DNA from: Enterobacter sp. R4-368
GTDB taxonomy: Bacteria > Pseudomonadota > Gammaproteobacteria > Enterobacterales > Enterobacteriaceae
Direction: 5' to 3'
Assembly: GCF_000410515.1 (NCBI RefSeq)
Contig: NC_021492.1
Coordinates: 1-64,000, forward strand
Length of the DNA: 64,000 nucleotides
The position numbers and the translations under genes are program-made. Shown here piece after piece: positions 16,544 to 26,271 of the stretch. The notes beneath the pieces are model-generated. The model was not told the DNA's origin. It made no database searches and saw only the letters and a program-made list of their open reading frames with translations. How positions within the stretch are numbered: position 1 is the first letter of the stretch; each line of letters begins with the position of its first letter.

Positions 16544-17661
16544 TTAGCGTCCTTACGATTAATTTTTTAAATAGTCACTCAGGGTAATTATGACGAGCGG
16601 CAGAACTATCTGCGCACAACCCTGCGTCTGTCACTGGGATGATTTTTCCATGCCGTCATCATTTACACGATGATAATAAGCAGCCATATAGCCACGCTGT
16701 TAAATTACCGGATGGCCGTTCCGGTCAGATCCGATTTATTGCCTATTCACCATTTTCCGGAAGTGTACCACGGTGAGGAAATAATCATACCGCTGTTTTC
16801 TGCTGTTGCGCGCCGGGTCACGCGGCAGGGGAGAGGCACAACATATAGCGTCATGATCAACTGATAACACCGCTACATATTGTATTTCCTGGCCGCTGCG
16901 CGCCGGGGTGCGGAAAGAAGATCCGGGACTACCTTTTTTCGGATCTCGTATAGGGAAGAAAACAATTGGTGCTGATAGGGCACTAATTATCTTTGATTAT
17001 TGCGATGAATGGATTATTGCCTTTCAGGAAGGGAATGTCGCTGATTATTGCCCTGAGTGGATAAATCAGCCTGACAGCGGATCAGCGACAAAGTGACACG
17101 TATCATTTTCACCCTGAACGTCCTGCCTGACCTCAGGCATCGTGTCCGGTCAGTAAAGTCCACTATGTGCCAACAGCGGACCTTCAACTCAGTAAACTCG
17201 TCAGCTCAGTGCAAGGTACGGATATCACCAGCTCGACCTGCTTCAGGGCTAATACAATGTGCCCTTCGGCGAATTATGACTTTTTCATCGACATCACCTC
17301 CGCTTCAGGGGGGCTGTATCATCTTGGAATTTTGTTTCTGAATGGAGCAGGATTTTGGATCAGGGGTAGCTTTCACTGCATTAAAAAAAAATGAAAAAAT
17401 CCCAATAGTGCATTTGACGTAACTGGTGCATTTAGTGAACTATTGAATCGAAAGTTATCATTCGCGACCTGGAGTTTAAGGATGTGAACTTTAATGAATG
17501 GCGGACTGAGCCCAGTAGTCATCACATAGCATGTGTCCGTTAGGCTTCAGGCCGGTAGGAATAGGTGTATGCCGGAACGCCCCCTAATTAACTTTATTTT
17601 TTAGATATCAAGACCTGTTAACGGGTGTTATTTCTTCCTTTTATTTGCTGAGGTAAACACA
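16544..17661. other. 1.1-kb gene-poor interval
   Basis: No convincing gene. A hairpin with arms AGATCCG and CGGATCT lies at 16919-16946 with a T-rich loop; a close relative is at 23759-23786, also next to a GCGCGNCGGG tract, so the two regions share a short noncoding module. The small open frame at 16908-17096 has no ribosome site and is not annotated. The right part (17380-17640) is AT-rich and holds the promoter of the next gene. Confidence 0.45.
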
Positions 17662-18087
17662 ATGAGTATCAATCCTTATGGCACGGATCTGTTCACCGCT
17701 TTCTACAATTCAAATGATGCCGAAATTGCTTCACAGCTGGTTGAACAACGGCTTTCCGGTTCATTTAAAGACCATTCACCCGTATTTGGTGCCGAACCCA
17801 ATAAGGCAGGTTTTAAAGCGAGCGTGCGGTTCATAAACAGTGCTTTTAAGCAGGTCTACTATGTGGATCGGGTGATCGAGCAGGGGGATACCGTCGTCGC
17901 CATTTGGCATGCAGCAGTGGAGCATGTCGGACAATTCCTTCATGTGCCGGCGACAGGCAAACATTTTTCCCTGAATGGCATAACAGCCTATTCGCTTTCG
18001 GACGGTAAAATAACCGGCCACTGGGAGCAATTCGATCAGCTCGCGATGCTACAGGCTCTCGACATCATTCCGGGTTTTGGAAAATAA
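17662..18087 (+). CDS. NTF2/SnoaL-like protein
   Basis: A 141-residue protein with the SnoaL/NTF2-like pattern: an N-terminal helix (DLFTAFYNSNDAEIASQLV), a central QVYYVDRVIEQGDTVVAIWHAA strand set, and an LNGITAYSLSDGKITGHWEQFD end. These small alpha+beta barrels bind or convert small hydrophobic compounds; the substrate is unknown. The next gene is an HxlR regulator in the same direction, so a detoxification pair is plausible. The ribosome site is TGAGGTAA at 17648. Confidence 0.75.
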   Translation: MSINPYGTDLFTAFYNSNDAEIASQLVEQRLSGSFKDHSPVFGAEPNKAGFKASVRFINSAFKQVYYVDRVIEQGDTVVAIWHAAVEHVGQFLHVPATGKHFSLNGITAYSLSDGKITGHWEQFDQLAMLQALDIIPGFGK

Positions 18088-18163
18088 GAAGGTGATGTGA
18101 TTATTGCCCAGGGGAGATTTAGCCCGTCCGGAGCCGGGCAGACTACCTCAGAACAGAACGGCC

Positions 18164-18577
18164 ATGTATTATGTTATGGACAACGTGTGTCGACTTAACC
18201 AACTCAACTGGATATATATGGGCGGCTATGACCTGCCATCATGTGGCGTTGCGAGATTTCTTTTATTACTGGACGGCCCTTGGGCAACATTGATTGTGAG
18301 GGAACTGCTGCGCGGCCCTCAACGCTTTAGTGAGCTTCGGAAATCGCTCCCTGGCATCAGTGCGCATACACTGACGCATCGGTTACGACGCTTTGAAAAA
18401 AGCGGGCTGGTTATGCGTACGGCGTTTGCGGAAACCCCGCCGAGGGTTATTTATGAGCTTACAGCTTTAGGGGAATCTTTAGAACCAATATTACTGACAA
18501 TGAATACATGGGGGCAAAAGTTACCGGATGAGACTCTTTGGTCAGCACTCACTGATAATAATAAACATGAAGAATAG
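18164..18577 (+). CDS. HxlR-family transcriptional regulator
   Basis: Winged-helix regulator; the HxlR domain is clear (GPWATLIVRELLRGPQRFSELRKSLPGIS, then LTHRLRRFEKSGLVMRT and PPRVIYELTALGESLEPIL). These act as dimers that often sense aldehydes, quinones or hypochlorite through cysteines; Cys residues occur near the N-terminus. The ATG at 18164 gives 137 residues; other in-frame ATGs follow at 18176 and 18218, and no strong ribosome site distinguishes them. It probably controls the neighbouring NTF2-like or NAD-binding gene. Confidence 0.82.
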   Translation: MYYVMDNVCRLNQLNWIYMGGYDLPSCGVARFLLLLDGPWATLIVRELLRGPQRFSELRKSLPGISAHTLTHRLRRFEKSGLVMRTAFAETPPRVIYELTALGESLEPILLTMNTWGQKLPDETLWSALTDNNKHEE

Positions 18578-18899
18578 TTTCGATATTTTTCATAATTATT
18601 TAACAATAACCACCATCCTTATTAAAAGGCAAAAAAAACTGTTCGACACGAGTAATTTTAGATTATTGAAACAGACAACTCTTGCATCACATTTATATCA
18701 ACACAGACTTATATAATCATTAGTTATAGTGTGCTTCATAAGTATATGTGAATCTAGTGCATCCTGCTGTCGTCAGGATGAATGCTGTGTACAACTAAAG
18801 TAACTATATTGGTAAGTCACTATGAATCTTATCTGATAGGGTTTGTCATCTGTAAATAATTTACTATTCCACGACCCAGTTAACTATAGAGAGTATAAA
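18578..18899. other. 322-bp AT-rich gap
   Basis: No gene seen. The part near 18885-18899 gives the ribosome site (AGAGAG) of the next gene. The stretch before it is AT-rich and is the likely promoter region. Confidence 0.4.
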
Positions 18900-19538
18900 A
18901 TGAAAATTGCCCTAATAGCCCCAACAGGAAAAATTGGATTTGAAATTGCCAGGGAAGCTATCCGCAAAGGTCATACCGTTATCGGAATTGTCAGAACTGA
19001 ACGTGCTGTCCCAAAAGGGCTGGAAGGAATTCAGCTCAGGGTCATCGATATTTCAGATACCGCTGCGTTTGCAAATGCTATCCGTGGTGTGGACATACTT
19101 GCAAGTGCATATGGGGTACATGGAGAACACATTGGAACTTTAGTTGATGCTGCCCAGTCTATAGTCAGTGCTGCCCGCGCTGCAGAAGTTAAACGTGTCA
19201 TTGTTGTTGGTGGCGCGGCAAGCCTGGAAGTGGCTCCCGGTGAAAAACTGCTAGATGCACCGTACTTTCCTTCCGATTATTATCCTTATGGTTTAGCCCA
19301 TGATAAAGCATATAAAATTTATCAGGCTTCAACTGATTTAAAATGGACGTTCTTTTCTCCGCCGGCGGAGATTGGCCCCGGAGAAAAAGTCGGTAATTAT
19401 CAAACTGGAGGAAAGGATGTTTTAAAAGACGCTGATGGGAACAGTCGTATTTCCTATGCTGATTATGCGGAGGCGTTTGTAAATGAGATAGAACAGGGGA
19501 ATAACATCAACAGTATTACGACTGTTGCTTATAAATAA
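18900..19538 (+). CDS. NAD(P)-binding atypical SDR-family protein
   Basis: A 212-residue Rossmann-fold protein: N-terminal MKIALIAPTGKIGFEIAREA is a nucleotide-binding loop (normally GxxGxxG, here PTGKIG), then DILASAYG and a YxxxK-like stretch (YPYGLAHDKAYKIY). This resembles YwnB/NmrA-type proteins linked to HxlR regulators. It probably reduces or senses a small oxidised compound. ATG 18900 follows AGAGAG. Confidence 0.78.
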   Translation: MKIALIAPTGKIGFEIAREAIRKGHTVIGIVRTERAVPKGLEGIQLRVIDISDTAAFANAIRGVDILASAYGVHGEHIGTLVDAAQSIVSAARAAEVKRVIVVGGAASLEVAPGEKLLDAPYFPSDYYPYGLAHDKAYKIYQASTDLKWTFFSPPAEIGPGEKVGNYQTGGKDVLKDADGNSRISYADYAEAFVNEIEQGNNINSITTVAYK

Positions 19539-19619
19539 TTATATCCGGGAGCAGAGAGCAAATCATTATCTTCTTATCAATGAAACCATGATGCTTCGCT
19601 GCACAAACAGATGTTACTG

Positions 19620-19757
19620 TGACCAGCTCCCCATTCATTAACACGCATTAACAACTATGGGATAAATTACGAACTTCCGTTGTTCGCCCCACGTGGACCT
19701 TCAGCTCAGTTAGCACGTCCGCTTCGTGACGGAAGCGGACATATGTTGTTTATTCTC
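19620..19757. repeat. degenerate copy of the MITE-like 162-bp element
   Basis: It starts with TGACCAGCTCCCCAT, a variant of the element end TGACCTGCTCCCC, and continues colinear with the inverse of 34470-34631 (GGGATAAATTA, GAACTTCCG, TGTTCGC). It contains the hairpin GTCCGCTTCGTGACGGAAGCGGAC. The far end is degraded. Confidence 0.55.
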
Positions 19758-19813
19758 TCTTACTTCTGCGAACGCTGGAACGGGTGAATGAATCAGGAGC
19801 CCGGCAAAATGAT

Positions 19814-20719
19814 TTATTTCATGTTGAGTGCAAAATTCTCACGGGCCCAGGATTTGAAAGTTGCCGGTTGAAATTCTGCAACTCTGTTTGCCAGTGCAAT
19901 CGCCGTTTCATGCGAACCCGGGCCAAGGTAGGTATATTTTTCATAATACGCCAGCGTATCGCCCAGTGCTTCCGCGCCAGGAAAGAAACCGGCATAGACG
20001 TCGCGTGGAACCTGTTTAAAGGTTACCGGGTACCCAAGTTGATTTAGCGTATCAACAATCTCACTGAAGCTGAGGAAATCGCCGACCAGTGGCAGATAGT
20101 CGCCTTTTCCTGCGAAATCAGGATTTGCAAACGCACCGGCCACGATTTTTCCCAGCTCGTTTATGTCGCCCATATGAATGCAGCGGACGTCGGGGTTAAT
20201 TGGCAGAACCCATCCATAACTCCCGTCCTGTTGTTTTTGTGGACCAAAGGGGCCGGAGAAGTTCTGATAATAAGCCGGTGGCACGACAAAGGTGTGATAA
20301 GTGAAGCCAGCCGCTTTTACCTGGCTGTCTATTCTGGCTTTATTGGTGAACTGCGGGAGCCTGAATTCACCCTGACTGACCGAATCAACGTCGGGGAGCG
20401 TGGACCAGATAAAGTGTTGCACGCCGCTTATTTTTGCGGCTTCGATCGCGGATGTTGCCTGCGCCTTCTCATCTGTGCCCTGGCGCCAGTAATCAGTGAC
20501 CAGAAACACACCGTGTACACCCTTCAGTGCGTCATTAAGCGATTCAGGCTTTTCAAGATCCGCATACAGGACTTCATCAGCCTCTCCTGTATAGCTCTGA
20601 GGGTTGCGGGACAAGGCCCGGACCCTGAACTGACGGGCAGCTTTTAGCGCCTGCACCACGCCTTTTCCCTGGTGGCCGGTTGCACCAAACACGGCAATAA
20701 TTTTCTTTTCTTCTGGCAT
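19814..20719 (-). CDS. NmrA-family NAD(P)-binding protein
   Basis: A 301-residue protein with a Rossmann nucleotide loop at residues about 8-16 (VFGATGHQGKGVVQAL) and an NmrA-like core. These proteins act as redox sensors or quinone/aldehyde reductases without the usual SDR catalytic triad. ATG 20719 has AAGG upstream. It is divergent from a LysR gene, the standard arrangement of a regulator with its target, with about 130 bp between them. Confidence 0.82.
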   Translation of the reverse strand: MPEEKKIIAVFGATGHQGKGVVQALKAARQFRVRALSRNPQSYTGEADEVLYADLEKPESLNDALKGVHGVFLVTDYWRQGTDEKAQATSAIEAAKISGVQHFIWSTLPDVDSVSQGEFRLPQFTNKARIDSQVKAAGFTYHTFVVPPAYYQNFSGPFGPQKQQDGSYGWVLPINPDVRCIHMGDINELGKIVAGAFANPDFAGKGDYLPLVGDFLSFSEIVDTLNQLGYPVTFKQVPRDVYAGFFPGAEALGDTLAYYEKYTYLGPGSHETAIALANRVAEFQPATFKSWARENFALNMK

Positions 20720-20849
20720 TTCACACCTTCTGGATATCGTTCTGGATAAATGGCCAGGCAACCTGTTTTGCCCGGATATCGTCAGGGAAAGCTTGCCGCT
20801 GAGCGTAATCCGTGACAATACTCTTTAAACTGTCATCACCTGACCGAAA

Positions 20850-21776
20850 ATGATCCATATGGCGCTTGCTGCAGAGACCTCCGAGCTTATTGCGTTTACG
20901 AAAACTGTCGATGCAAAATCACTTTCCCGTGCCGCAGCTGAACTGGGCATTCCCCGCGCAACCGTGAGCCGTCGGATCGCGCAGCTTGAAAAAAAGCTGA
21001 ACGCCCGTCTTCTCCTGCGCACAACCCGGAGCCTGGTACTGACGGAACCGGGAAGCATCTTTTATAAAGAAGCCATTATCGCACTTGAGGCGATAAGACA
21101 GGCTGAACAAAGTGTATCCCGAATCGGAGGCCATTTAAGGGGGGACTTAAGAGTATCGATTCCCCCCGGTATGAAAAAAAGCTTCCGCGCGATGCTGTGT
21201 GAATTTACAGCTCAGCATCCTATGCTGCGCGTCCATATTCATACCTCCAGTCATCATGTCGATTTACGAAGCGGGGGATATGACGTTGCACTGAGAGCCA
21301 GCACTCACATGCAGCCCGGGTTGATTGCCCGCACGCTTTTTCGTGACCCGGTTATTGCCGTCGCTTCACCGGGCTACCTTTCAGGGATGGGGTTTCCTGT
21401 CACCCAGCATGACCTTAAAGAGCATCATTGCCTTGTGGGTTTGTCGCGTGGAGAGTTACCCGATATGTACTGGCCTTTACTTTCCGGAGACCGGGTAAAG
21501 GTGGAAGGCACCTTTTTTACTGACGATATTTCGCTGCTTTGTGAGGCCGCCTTAAACAGCCGTGGCATTGCACTATTGCCTGAAGAGTTGATTCGCGGAC
21601 ACCTGCAGCAGGGCGCTCTCCTCCCTGTACTGAAAGATATCATTGGTACTGAAATGCAGATTGCTGTCGTATACCCGGATCGTCACTTTTTATTGCCTCA
21701 GGTGCGTGCTTTCATCGATGCAGTCGTTATCTGGGTAGATTCAGAACTCGGGGATCAAAAGAGTCGTAAGCGCTAG
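20850..21776 (+). CDS. LysR-family transcriptional regulator
   Basis: A 308-residue regulator with the LysR winged helix-turn-helix at residues about 10-65 (AFTKTVDAKSLSRAAAELGIPRATVSRRIAQLEKKL) and a substrate-binding domain after it. An alternative ATG is at 20859. It is divergent from the NmrA-family gene and likely controls it. The inducer is unknown. Confidence 0.88.
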   Translation: MIHMALAAETSELIAFTKTVDAKSLSRAAAELGIPRATVSRRIAQLEKKLNARLLLRTTRSLVLTEPGSIFYKEAIIALEAIRQAEQSVSRIGGHLRGDLRVSIPPGMKKSFRAMLCEFTAQHPMLRVHIHTSSHHVDLRSGGYDVALRASTHMQPGLIARTLFRDPVIAVASPGYLSGMGFPVTQHDLKEHHCLVGLSRGELPDMYWPLLSGDRVKVEGTFFTDDISLLCEAALNSRGIALLPEELIRGHLQQGALLPVLKDIIGTEMQIAVVYPDRHFLLPQVRAFIDAVVIWVDSELGDQKSRKR

Positions 21777-21956
21777 TTACATGTGCAGGTTAAACAGTTT
21801 CTGCCCTGTGTAAAAGTAGTCCTGAGCCCCGACACCGGACGTCCGCTTCTCGCTCTAAGCGGACCTTGAGTGCGGCCCTCCACTTTGTGCCAGAAACGGA
21901 CGTTTATGCAGATATTGCCGCTGTAAAAGCAACTAAATCTGCAAAGCAGGATTTGC
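21777..21956. other. intergenic region with palindromic repeat
   Basis: Holds GTCCGCTTCTCGCTCTAAGCGGACC-type inverted repeat near 21838-21865, also seen in other orientation at about 29389-29412 and inside the 162-bp element. This looks like a dispersed chromosomal intergenic palindrome carried in with the neighbouring genes. Confidence 0.45.
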
Positions 21957-22745
21957 TTAAAGCAACATAGCCACCAGTACCATGCACAACAGCATCACGT
22001 AGATTCGCGCGTGCCAGACATCAGGGACGGCGGGAATCACCCGGCGGCTAAATACTATACCCGCCCAGCCAGCCACCAGGAGCAGGCCCAGAATCTTCAG
22101 GCTGATAAAACCCACAAAACCGCCTGCCGAAATTTTGTGCCAACCACTTATCGCATAGGTCACCGCACCGCACAACGCCACCGGCAGGGAAAGCGGATTA
22201 GCCGCGCTAATACACTCTCGCATCGTATGACCGTGTCGGCGCAACAACGGCACCGTCATTACGCTGCCACCCACGCCCAGCAATGCGGCAATTGTGCCGA
22301 TTAGCATACCGCCACCGGTGACCGTCAAAAGTGACAAACGACGCGGCGCATTGCCGCTGAAGAAACCTTTGCGCAACAGACAGTCCCCAATTGTCATCAG
22401 CATATAAAAAATAAACAGCTCGCGAATCAACACCTCGCTTAATATTCCCGCCAACCACGAACCGGCCACTGCGCCCACTGCGATAAACCACAACAGCGGG
22501 AATAAGATGGGCAAAGAAAGCCTGCCCGCACGCCAGTTTTGAAAGCTGACCCAGCCCGCGTTAAAAATCATCACCGCCGTTGAAGTGGCCACGGCGATAT
22601 GCATCGCATCACTTGCCAGCGGTGGCTGCCGCACCAGCAGCTGGTAAACAAACGGTACCACTACAAAGCCGCCGCCAAAGCCAAAAAGCACTGTTGTCAT
22701 GCCGGTAGTAAAACCGGCCAGTGCGATAATCATCAGATCGTTCAA
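21957..22745 (-). CDS. TauE/SafE-family membrane transporter
   Basis: A 262-residue polytopic protein with about eight hydrophobic helices. The repeated GxGGG-type motifs of TauE/SafE appear in both halves (VLFGFGGGFVVVPFVY and ALLGVGGSVMTVPLL). Family members export sulfite, sulfoacetate or other organic anions. It is divergent from an AraC-type gene 108 bp away. Substrate unknown. Confidence 0.85.
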   Translation of the reverse strand: MNDLMIIALAGFTTGMTTVLFGFGGGFVVVPFVYQLLVRQPPLASDAMHIAVATSTAVMIFNAGWVSFQNWRAGRLSLPILFPLLWFIAVGAVAGSWLAGILSEVLIRELFIFYMLMTIGDCLLRKGFFSGNAPRRLSLLTVTGGGMLIGTIAALLGVGGSVMTVPLLRRHGHTMRECISAANPLSLPVALCGAVTYAISGWHKISAGGFVGFISLKILGLLLVAGWAGIVFSRRVIPAVPDVWHARIYVMLLCMVLVAMLL

Positions 22746-22853
22746 AGAAGTATCTCGTTGTGAAAATGAGCCAGCAGCTTATCGCGCCAGCGCACCGCTT
22801 CCCATTTGCATGGCGCTCAATTATCCTTTCAAACCGGTCAGAAGGAGGCGAAT

Positions 22854-23621
22854 GTGCGAAACGGAAAAATTGACGATTTAGATCATCTGAATCGGGAGGT
22901 AGTAGCGCTAGGAAACGACTATGCGGAGGGATTTTTCCTGCAACCACACCAGCACCGCCGCGCGCAGCTTCTGTATGGCGCAACAGGACTGATGCACGTT
23001 TCAACCTGTGACGGAGAATGGGTGGTTCCCCCACAGCATGCGGTATGGATCCCACCCGACACCATACACGCGGTCCGGTTTGTGGGCGTTACCACCCGTA
23101 GCTTATATATTGAACCCACATACACGATGGGGTTTATTAAACACCGTCGCTGTGAAGTGGTAAGCGTATCGCCATTACTACGTCAGTTACTGCTTGAAGC
23201 GGTGGATTTGCCGCCGCTATATGAAAGCGCACGCGATTGTGCGCTGGTAAAGTTGCTATTACTGGAACTGGCGGCAATGCCGGTTCGCGAGTTCGACATT
23301 CCGCTTCCCCGACATCCGGCTCTGCTGGCGCTTTGTCAGGCGTTTTTAATCGCCCCGTCTGTTCACGATCCTGCTGAGCGCTGGGCCAGGGCGCTGTTTA
23401 TGAGCGCCAGCACATTTCGCCGCCTTTTTTTACGGGAAATCGGCATGTCATTTTCAGCCTGGCGCCAGCGAGCTTGTGTGGTCCGCGCGCTGGCGTTGTT
23501 GATAACAGGCAGGCCGGTGTTTGACGTGGCGCTCTCTCTTGGATACGACAATGCCTCATCGTTCGCGACGATGTTCCGTCGCGTTACGGGGCAGACACCC
23601 TCATTTTATCATCCTGTATAA
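22854..23621 (+). CDS. AraC-family transcriptional regulator
   Basis: A 255-residue protein with an N-terminal cupin-like sensor (HQHRRAQLLYGATGLMHV ... PPQHAVWIPPDTIHAV) and a C-terminal AraC double helix-turn-helix (MSASTFRRLFLREIGMSFSAWRQRA ... VALSLGYDNASSFATMFRRVTG). GTG 22854 is chosen because GAAGGAGG sits ahead at 22841; an overlapping ATG three bases earlier is out of frame. It probably regulates the divergent TauE gene. Confidence 0.88.
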   Translation: MRNGKIDDLDHLNREVVALGNDYAEGFFLQPHQHRRAQLLYGATGLMHVSTCDGEWVVPPQHAVWIPPDTIHAVRFVGVTTRSLYIEPTYTMGFIKHRRCEVVSVSPLLRQLLLEAVDLPPLYESARDCALVKLLLLELAAMPVREFDIPLPRHPALLALCQAFLIAPSVHDPAERWARALFMSASTFRRLFLREIGMSFSAWRQRACVVRALALLITGRPVFDVALSLGYDNASSFATMFRRVTGQTPSFYHPV

Positions 23622-23965
23622 TCTCAAAACGACTGCATATTCATAATGTGCACTATTCGCTCAAAGCGAACCTTCTGCCAGTTGTGAAAGATAACCCTTC
23701 GCACGAAGGTTCTTACCAGCTACTGTCTCATACATCCCTCCGAACCGGCAGCTAATAAAGATCCGACTTTGCCTTTTTCCGGATCTGCGCGGCGGGAACG
23801 CGGTCAGGGATATGAATTAAAAGAAATATGAATAAAACCATATCAGATATGATATCTGTCATTTTTGATAAAAGAATACCTGATATGATTTTTAACAGAC
23901 TACATATTAATCATTCAGAATATGATTTTAACCCTTACCGCACATAACCAGACGGAGCGTGCAGG
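23622..23965. promoter_or_regulatory. intergenic region with terminator-like hairpin and ATATGAT operators
   Basis: The hairpin with arms AGATCCG and CGGATCT (23759-23786) resembles that at 16919. After it comes an AT-rich part with repeated ATATGAT/ATATCAG motifs and a perfect palindrome, CAGATATGATATCTG (23844-23858), just upstream of the three-gene operon at 23966. Autoregulation by the winged-helix gene product is a reasonable guess. Confidence 0.5.
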
Positions 23966-24232
23966 ATGAAAGACGAAGTGACGTTTTCACTCAGCTATGA
24001 GCAGCTTTTGCAGGAAACGGAAGAAGAAATTAAAAGACTGGTGAATGACAACTGGAAGGGCACACGCGGATTTCTTTCCAGGTGGGAGCAGGCCAGTGGT
24101 GTGCAGACCTTCTTTACAGTCCTGGCGGCAAAGTGCACTGACGGAACGGATAAAGCACAGCAGTTAAGGGTGAGAGAGGATGAGATCCGCCTGCAGCGCC
24201 TGCTTGACTTTCGTCCGCGCGGACAATTATGA
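23966..24232 (+). CDS. hypothetical protein, first gene of a three-gene plasmid operon
   Basis: An 88-residue, mostly helical and charged protein (SLSYEQLLQETEEEIKRLVNDNWKGTRGF). Not recognised. Its stop overlaps the ATG of the next gene by 4 bp, so the genes are coupled. Upstream are the ATATGAT repeats. Confidence 0.65.
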   Translation: MKDEVTFSLSYEQLLQETEEEIKRLVNDNWKGTRGFLSRWEQASGVQTFFTVLAAKCTDGTDKAQQLRVREDEIRLQRLLDFRPRGQL

Positions 24233-24867
24233 TCCGCCGGCCGTCACCGCTGCAGCGCAGTATTCTCATCGTGCTGGCCGCCCTCGGTGCCAGACGTCCG
24301 GGGCCGGTGGCCACCCGGGATATCGAGCGGCTGCTGGCGCAGGGCGGCGATCGCCCGGTGTACGGGCCGAACCTGCGCGCCTCCTGCCGGCGTATGGAAG
24401 ACGCGGGCTGGCTGCGCCTGCTGCGCGCGCCGAATCTGCAGCTGGCCGCTGAACTGACGGATGCCGGCCGGGCGCTGGCCACCCCGCTGCTGGCCGCCGA
24501 GCAGGAGAAGACACTGGCCCGACAGCGTGCCACCGACGTCCGGGTGCTGCCGCTGGTGCCGGCCATTGCGGAAGGCAGTCCCGGTCCGTCCGGTGACGAT
24601 GTGCCGGTCTGTCTGGAGGGGGTCACGCACACCGCGTGCCGGGGGGATTTTGTGATACGCCTCGACGGCACCACCTGCCTGCAGCTGTGGAACACCGGCG
24701 GCCGGGTAACCCGGATTGCAGGCGACCCCCTGCAGGTGGCCGGCTGGCTGCAGGCCTGCCATGACGCCGGGATGGCGATCGGGGTGCGGGTCAATGAGAG
24801 CCCGGAGCCGCACGACGAGTTGCTCCCGGAGACAACGCACAAACCTGCCGGGGAGGTGCGCCCGTGA
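24229..24867 (+). CDS. winged-helix-like hypothetical regulator
   Basis: A 212-residue protein. The N-terminal 85 residues (PLQRSILIVLAALGARRPGPVATRDIERLL ... NLRASCRRMEDAGWLRLLRAPN ... ELTDAGRALATPLL) look like a winged helix-turn-helix. The C-terminal part is proline-rich and of unknown fold. GC-rich codon use differs from the preceding gene. Second gene of the operon, overlapping both neighbours. Confidence 0.65.
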   Translation: MIRRPSPLQRSILIVLAALGARRPGPVATRDIERLLAQGGDRPVYGPNLRASCRRMEDAGWLRLLRAPNLQLAAELTDAGRALATPLLAAEQEKTLARQRATDVRVLPLVPAIAEGSPGPSGDDVPVCLEGVTHTACRGDFVIRLDGTTCLQLWNTGGRVTRIAGDPLQVAGWLQACHDAGMAIGVRVNESPEPHDELLPETTHKPAGEVRP

Positions 24868-25649
24868 AATTCAGCCGGACAGAACGGTGGCTGCACGCCT
24901 TTTCCGTGGTGGCCTTTACCCTCCTGATCCTGATTATTCTTTTTGGCCAGACAGTGAAAGACAGTGGCCCGGCCGAGTGGCTCTCCGCCCTGCTCAATCT
25001 GGTCATGGCCGCAGCCGCCGTCGCAGCCTATCTCACTGCGCGCAGCTGGCTGCCCCAGCTGACCACCCAGGAGGGCTATAAGCTGGCGATTCATCTGGTG
25101 AACAACGAACTTATCTGGCTGGATAAACGGAACCGGCTGTTAAGCGATACCGGCTCCGTATTTGAAGTCGCCCGGGAAGCCTTTAAGGGCAGGGAAATCA
25201 GTCTGCTTACGAGGAACCGTCTGGTGGATGCCATCGCCAGGCTGGAACAGACCACGAAAGAGAGCCGGCGGCGTAGGGATGAAATCGATAATGCGATATT
25301 CCGGATGCAGACCTACGGCCTCCGTGTCGCGAACGACAGGCAGTCACCTATGGCGGATATGCTGGAGAACCACAGGAAAAGCCTCGCTTTTGCAGGAACC
25401 CTGCTGGCTATCGTCTCGAAAAATTTCAACAACCGGGGAACATCTTTCAGCCAGGAAGGCCGACTTTTCGACGAGAAGAGACGGGCCAGGCTGGCACAGC
25501 TTAACTCTGATGATACCGCCGCGCTGGCCTCCGCATCAGTGGCTTTAGAGGGGCTTACCAAGTGCTGGGCCATGATGGTGCAGGCTCACCGTGAGTTTAC
25601 CGGCGAAGATCACCGGATTGGTAAGCTTTTTATTGTGAGCAAAGACTGA
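24864..25649 (+). CDS. hypothetical membrane protein, third gene of operon
   Basis: A 261-residue protein with two N-terminal hydrophobic segments (residues about 11-28 and 38-58), then a long helical cytoplasmic domain with a coiled-coil tract (RLVDAIARLEQTTKESRRRRDEIDNAIFRM). ATG overlaps the previous stop. The combination of small protein, winged helix and two-helix membrane protein suggests a regulated membrane function. Family not recognised. Confidence 0.65.
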   Translation: MKFSRTERWLHAFSVVAFTLLILIILFGQTVKDSGPAEWLSALLNLVMAAAAVAAYLTARSWLPQLTTQEGYKLAIHLVNNELIWLDKRNRLLSDTGSVFEVAREAFKGREISLLTRNRLVDAIARLEQTTKESRRRRDEIDNAIFRMQTYGLRVANDRQSPMADMLENHRKSLAFAGTLLAIVSKNFNNRGTSFSQEGRLFDEKRRARLAQLNSDDTAALASASVALEGLTKCWAMMVQAHREFTGEDHRIGKLFIVSKD

Positions 25650-25828
25650 ACTCTGCCATGAACCCCCACGGGAGCTTTTTTGCCGATCAACCGGTCAATG
25701 ACCACACGCAGTACTTGCCCGGCGTCAGGCGGCGAACAGGCCGCCGAACGTAAAATTATGCGTCCCGGAAATTCCGTCGGTTCCGGCTGAACATCTATGC
25801 CAAACGGCTTCAGCCACTCCCCTTAAAA

Positions 25829-25975
25829 AGCACGGCAGGACGCCGTGCGTTTCCACAATTTAACTACAGGCACAGTACAGAAACGGTAACCCGCCCTGTC
25901 CGGACAGGATATATCTGTCCGGACAGGGCGGGTTGGACAAGCCCGGAGGAACCGGGCGCGGCAGCGGCCTTTCAA
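25829..25975. repeat. structured noncoding repeat, copy B
   Basis: Related to 7236-7375. Contains the same first hairpin (GCACGGC/GCCGTGC) and a perfect 20-bp stem (25888-25907 with 25915-25934, 7-base loop), then the shared tail with GGAGGAACCGGGCGCGGCAG. Bases in the stem that differ from copy A remain paired. The rest of the 25650-26172 gap shows no gene. Confidence 0.6.
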
Positions 25976-26172
25976 TTGTCGGACGACAGCAAGTTATCGG
26001 CTGACATAAGCCAGGATTCACGTCAACGGGCAGGAAATGGCGGAATAGCAAAACCGCCAGGATCGGCAGCGGCATTCCACTGCCACCACCGCCCCGGTCC
26101 GTATTCCCTGTCATAGTGAGCCACCTTTTCCTGCTTCCGCCGCAGGTATTCCGGCGTGTTCATGCCAAACAC

Positions 26173-26252
26173 TGGACTGACCCCGCCCCGGTAGACGATC
26201 CTGCCCTATAGTTGGACTGACCCCGCCCCGGTAGACGATCCTGCCCTATAGT
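26173..26252. repeat. tandem duplication of an IS left end
   Basis: Two perfect 40-bp units, 26173-26212 and 26213-26252. Each starts with TGGACTGACCCC, the terminal repeat of the IS3-family element that follows. The inner copy is treated as the real left end because it gives a normal element length. Confidence 0.85.
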
Positions 26253-26271
26253 TTGAGCATAGGAGGAGCGT

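Noticed and set aside
16908..17096. 62-codon frame
   Set aside because: No ribosome site and it overlaps a hairpin shared with another noncoding region.
24114..25094. 326-codon minus-strand frame
   Set aside because: Shadow of the GC-rich operon at 24229-25649, Ser/Pro/Arg-rich and without known motif.
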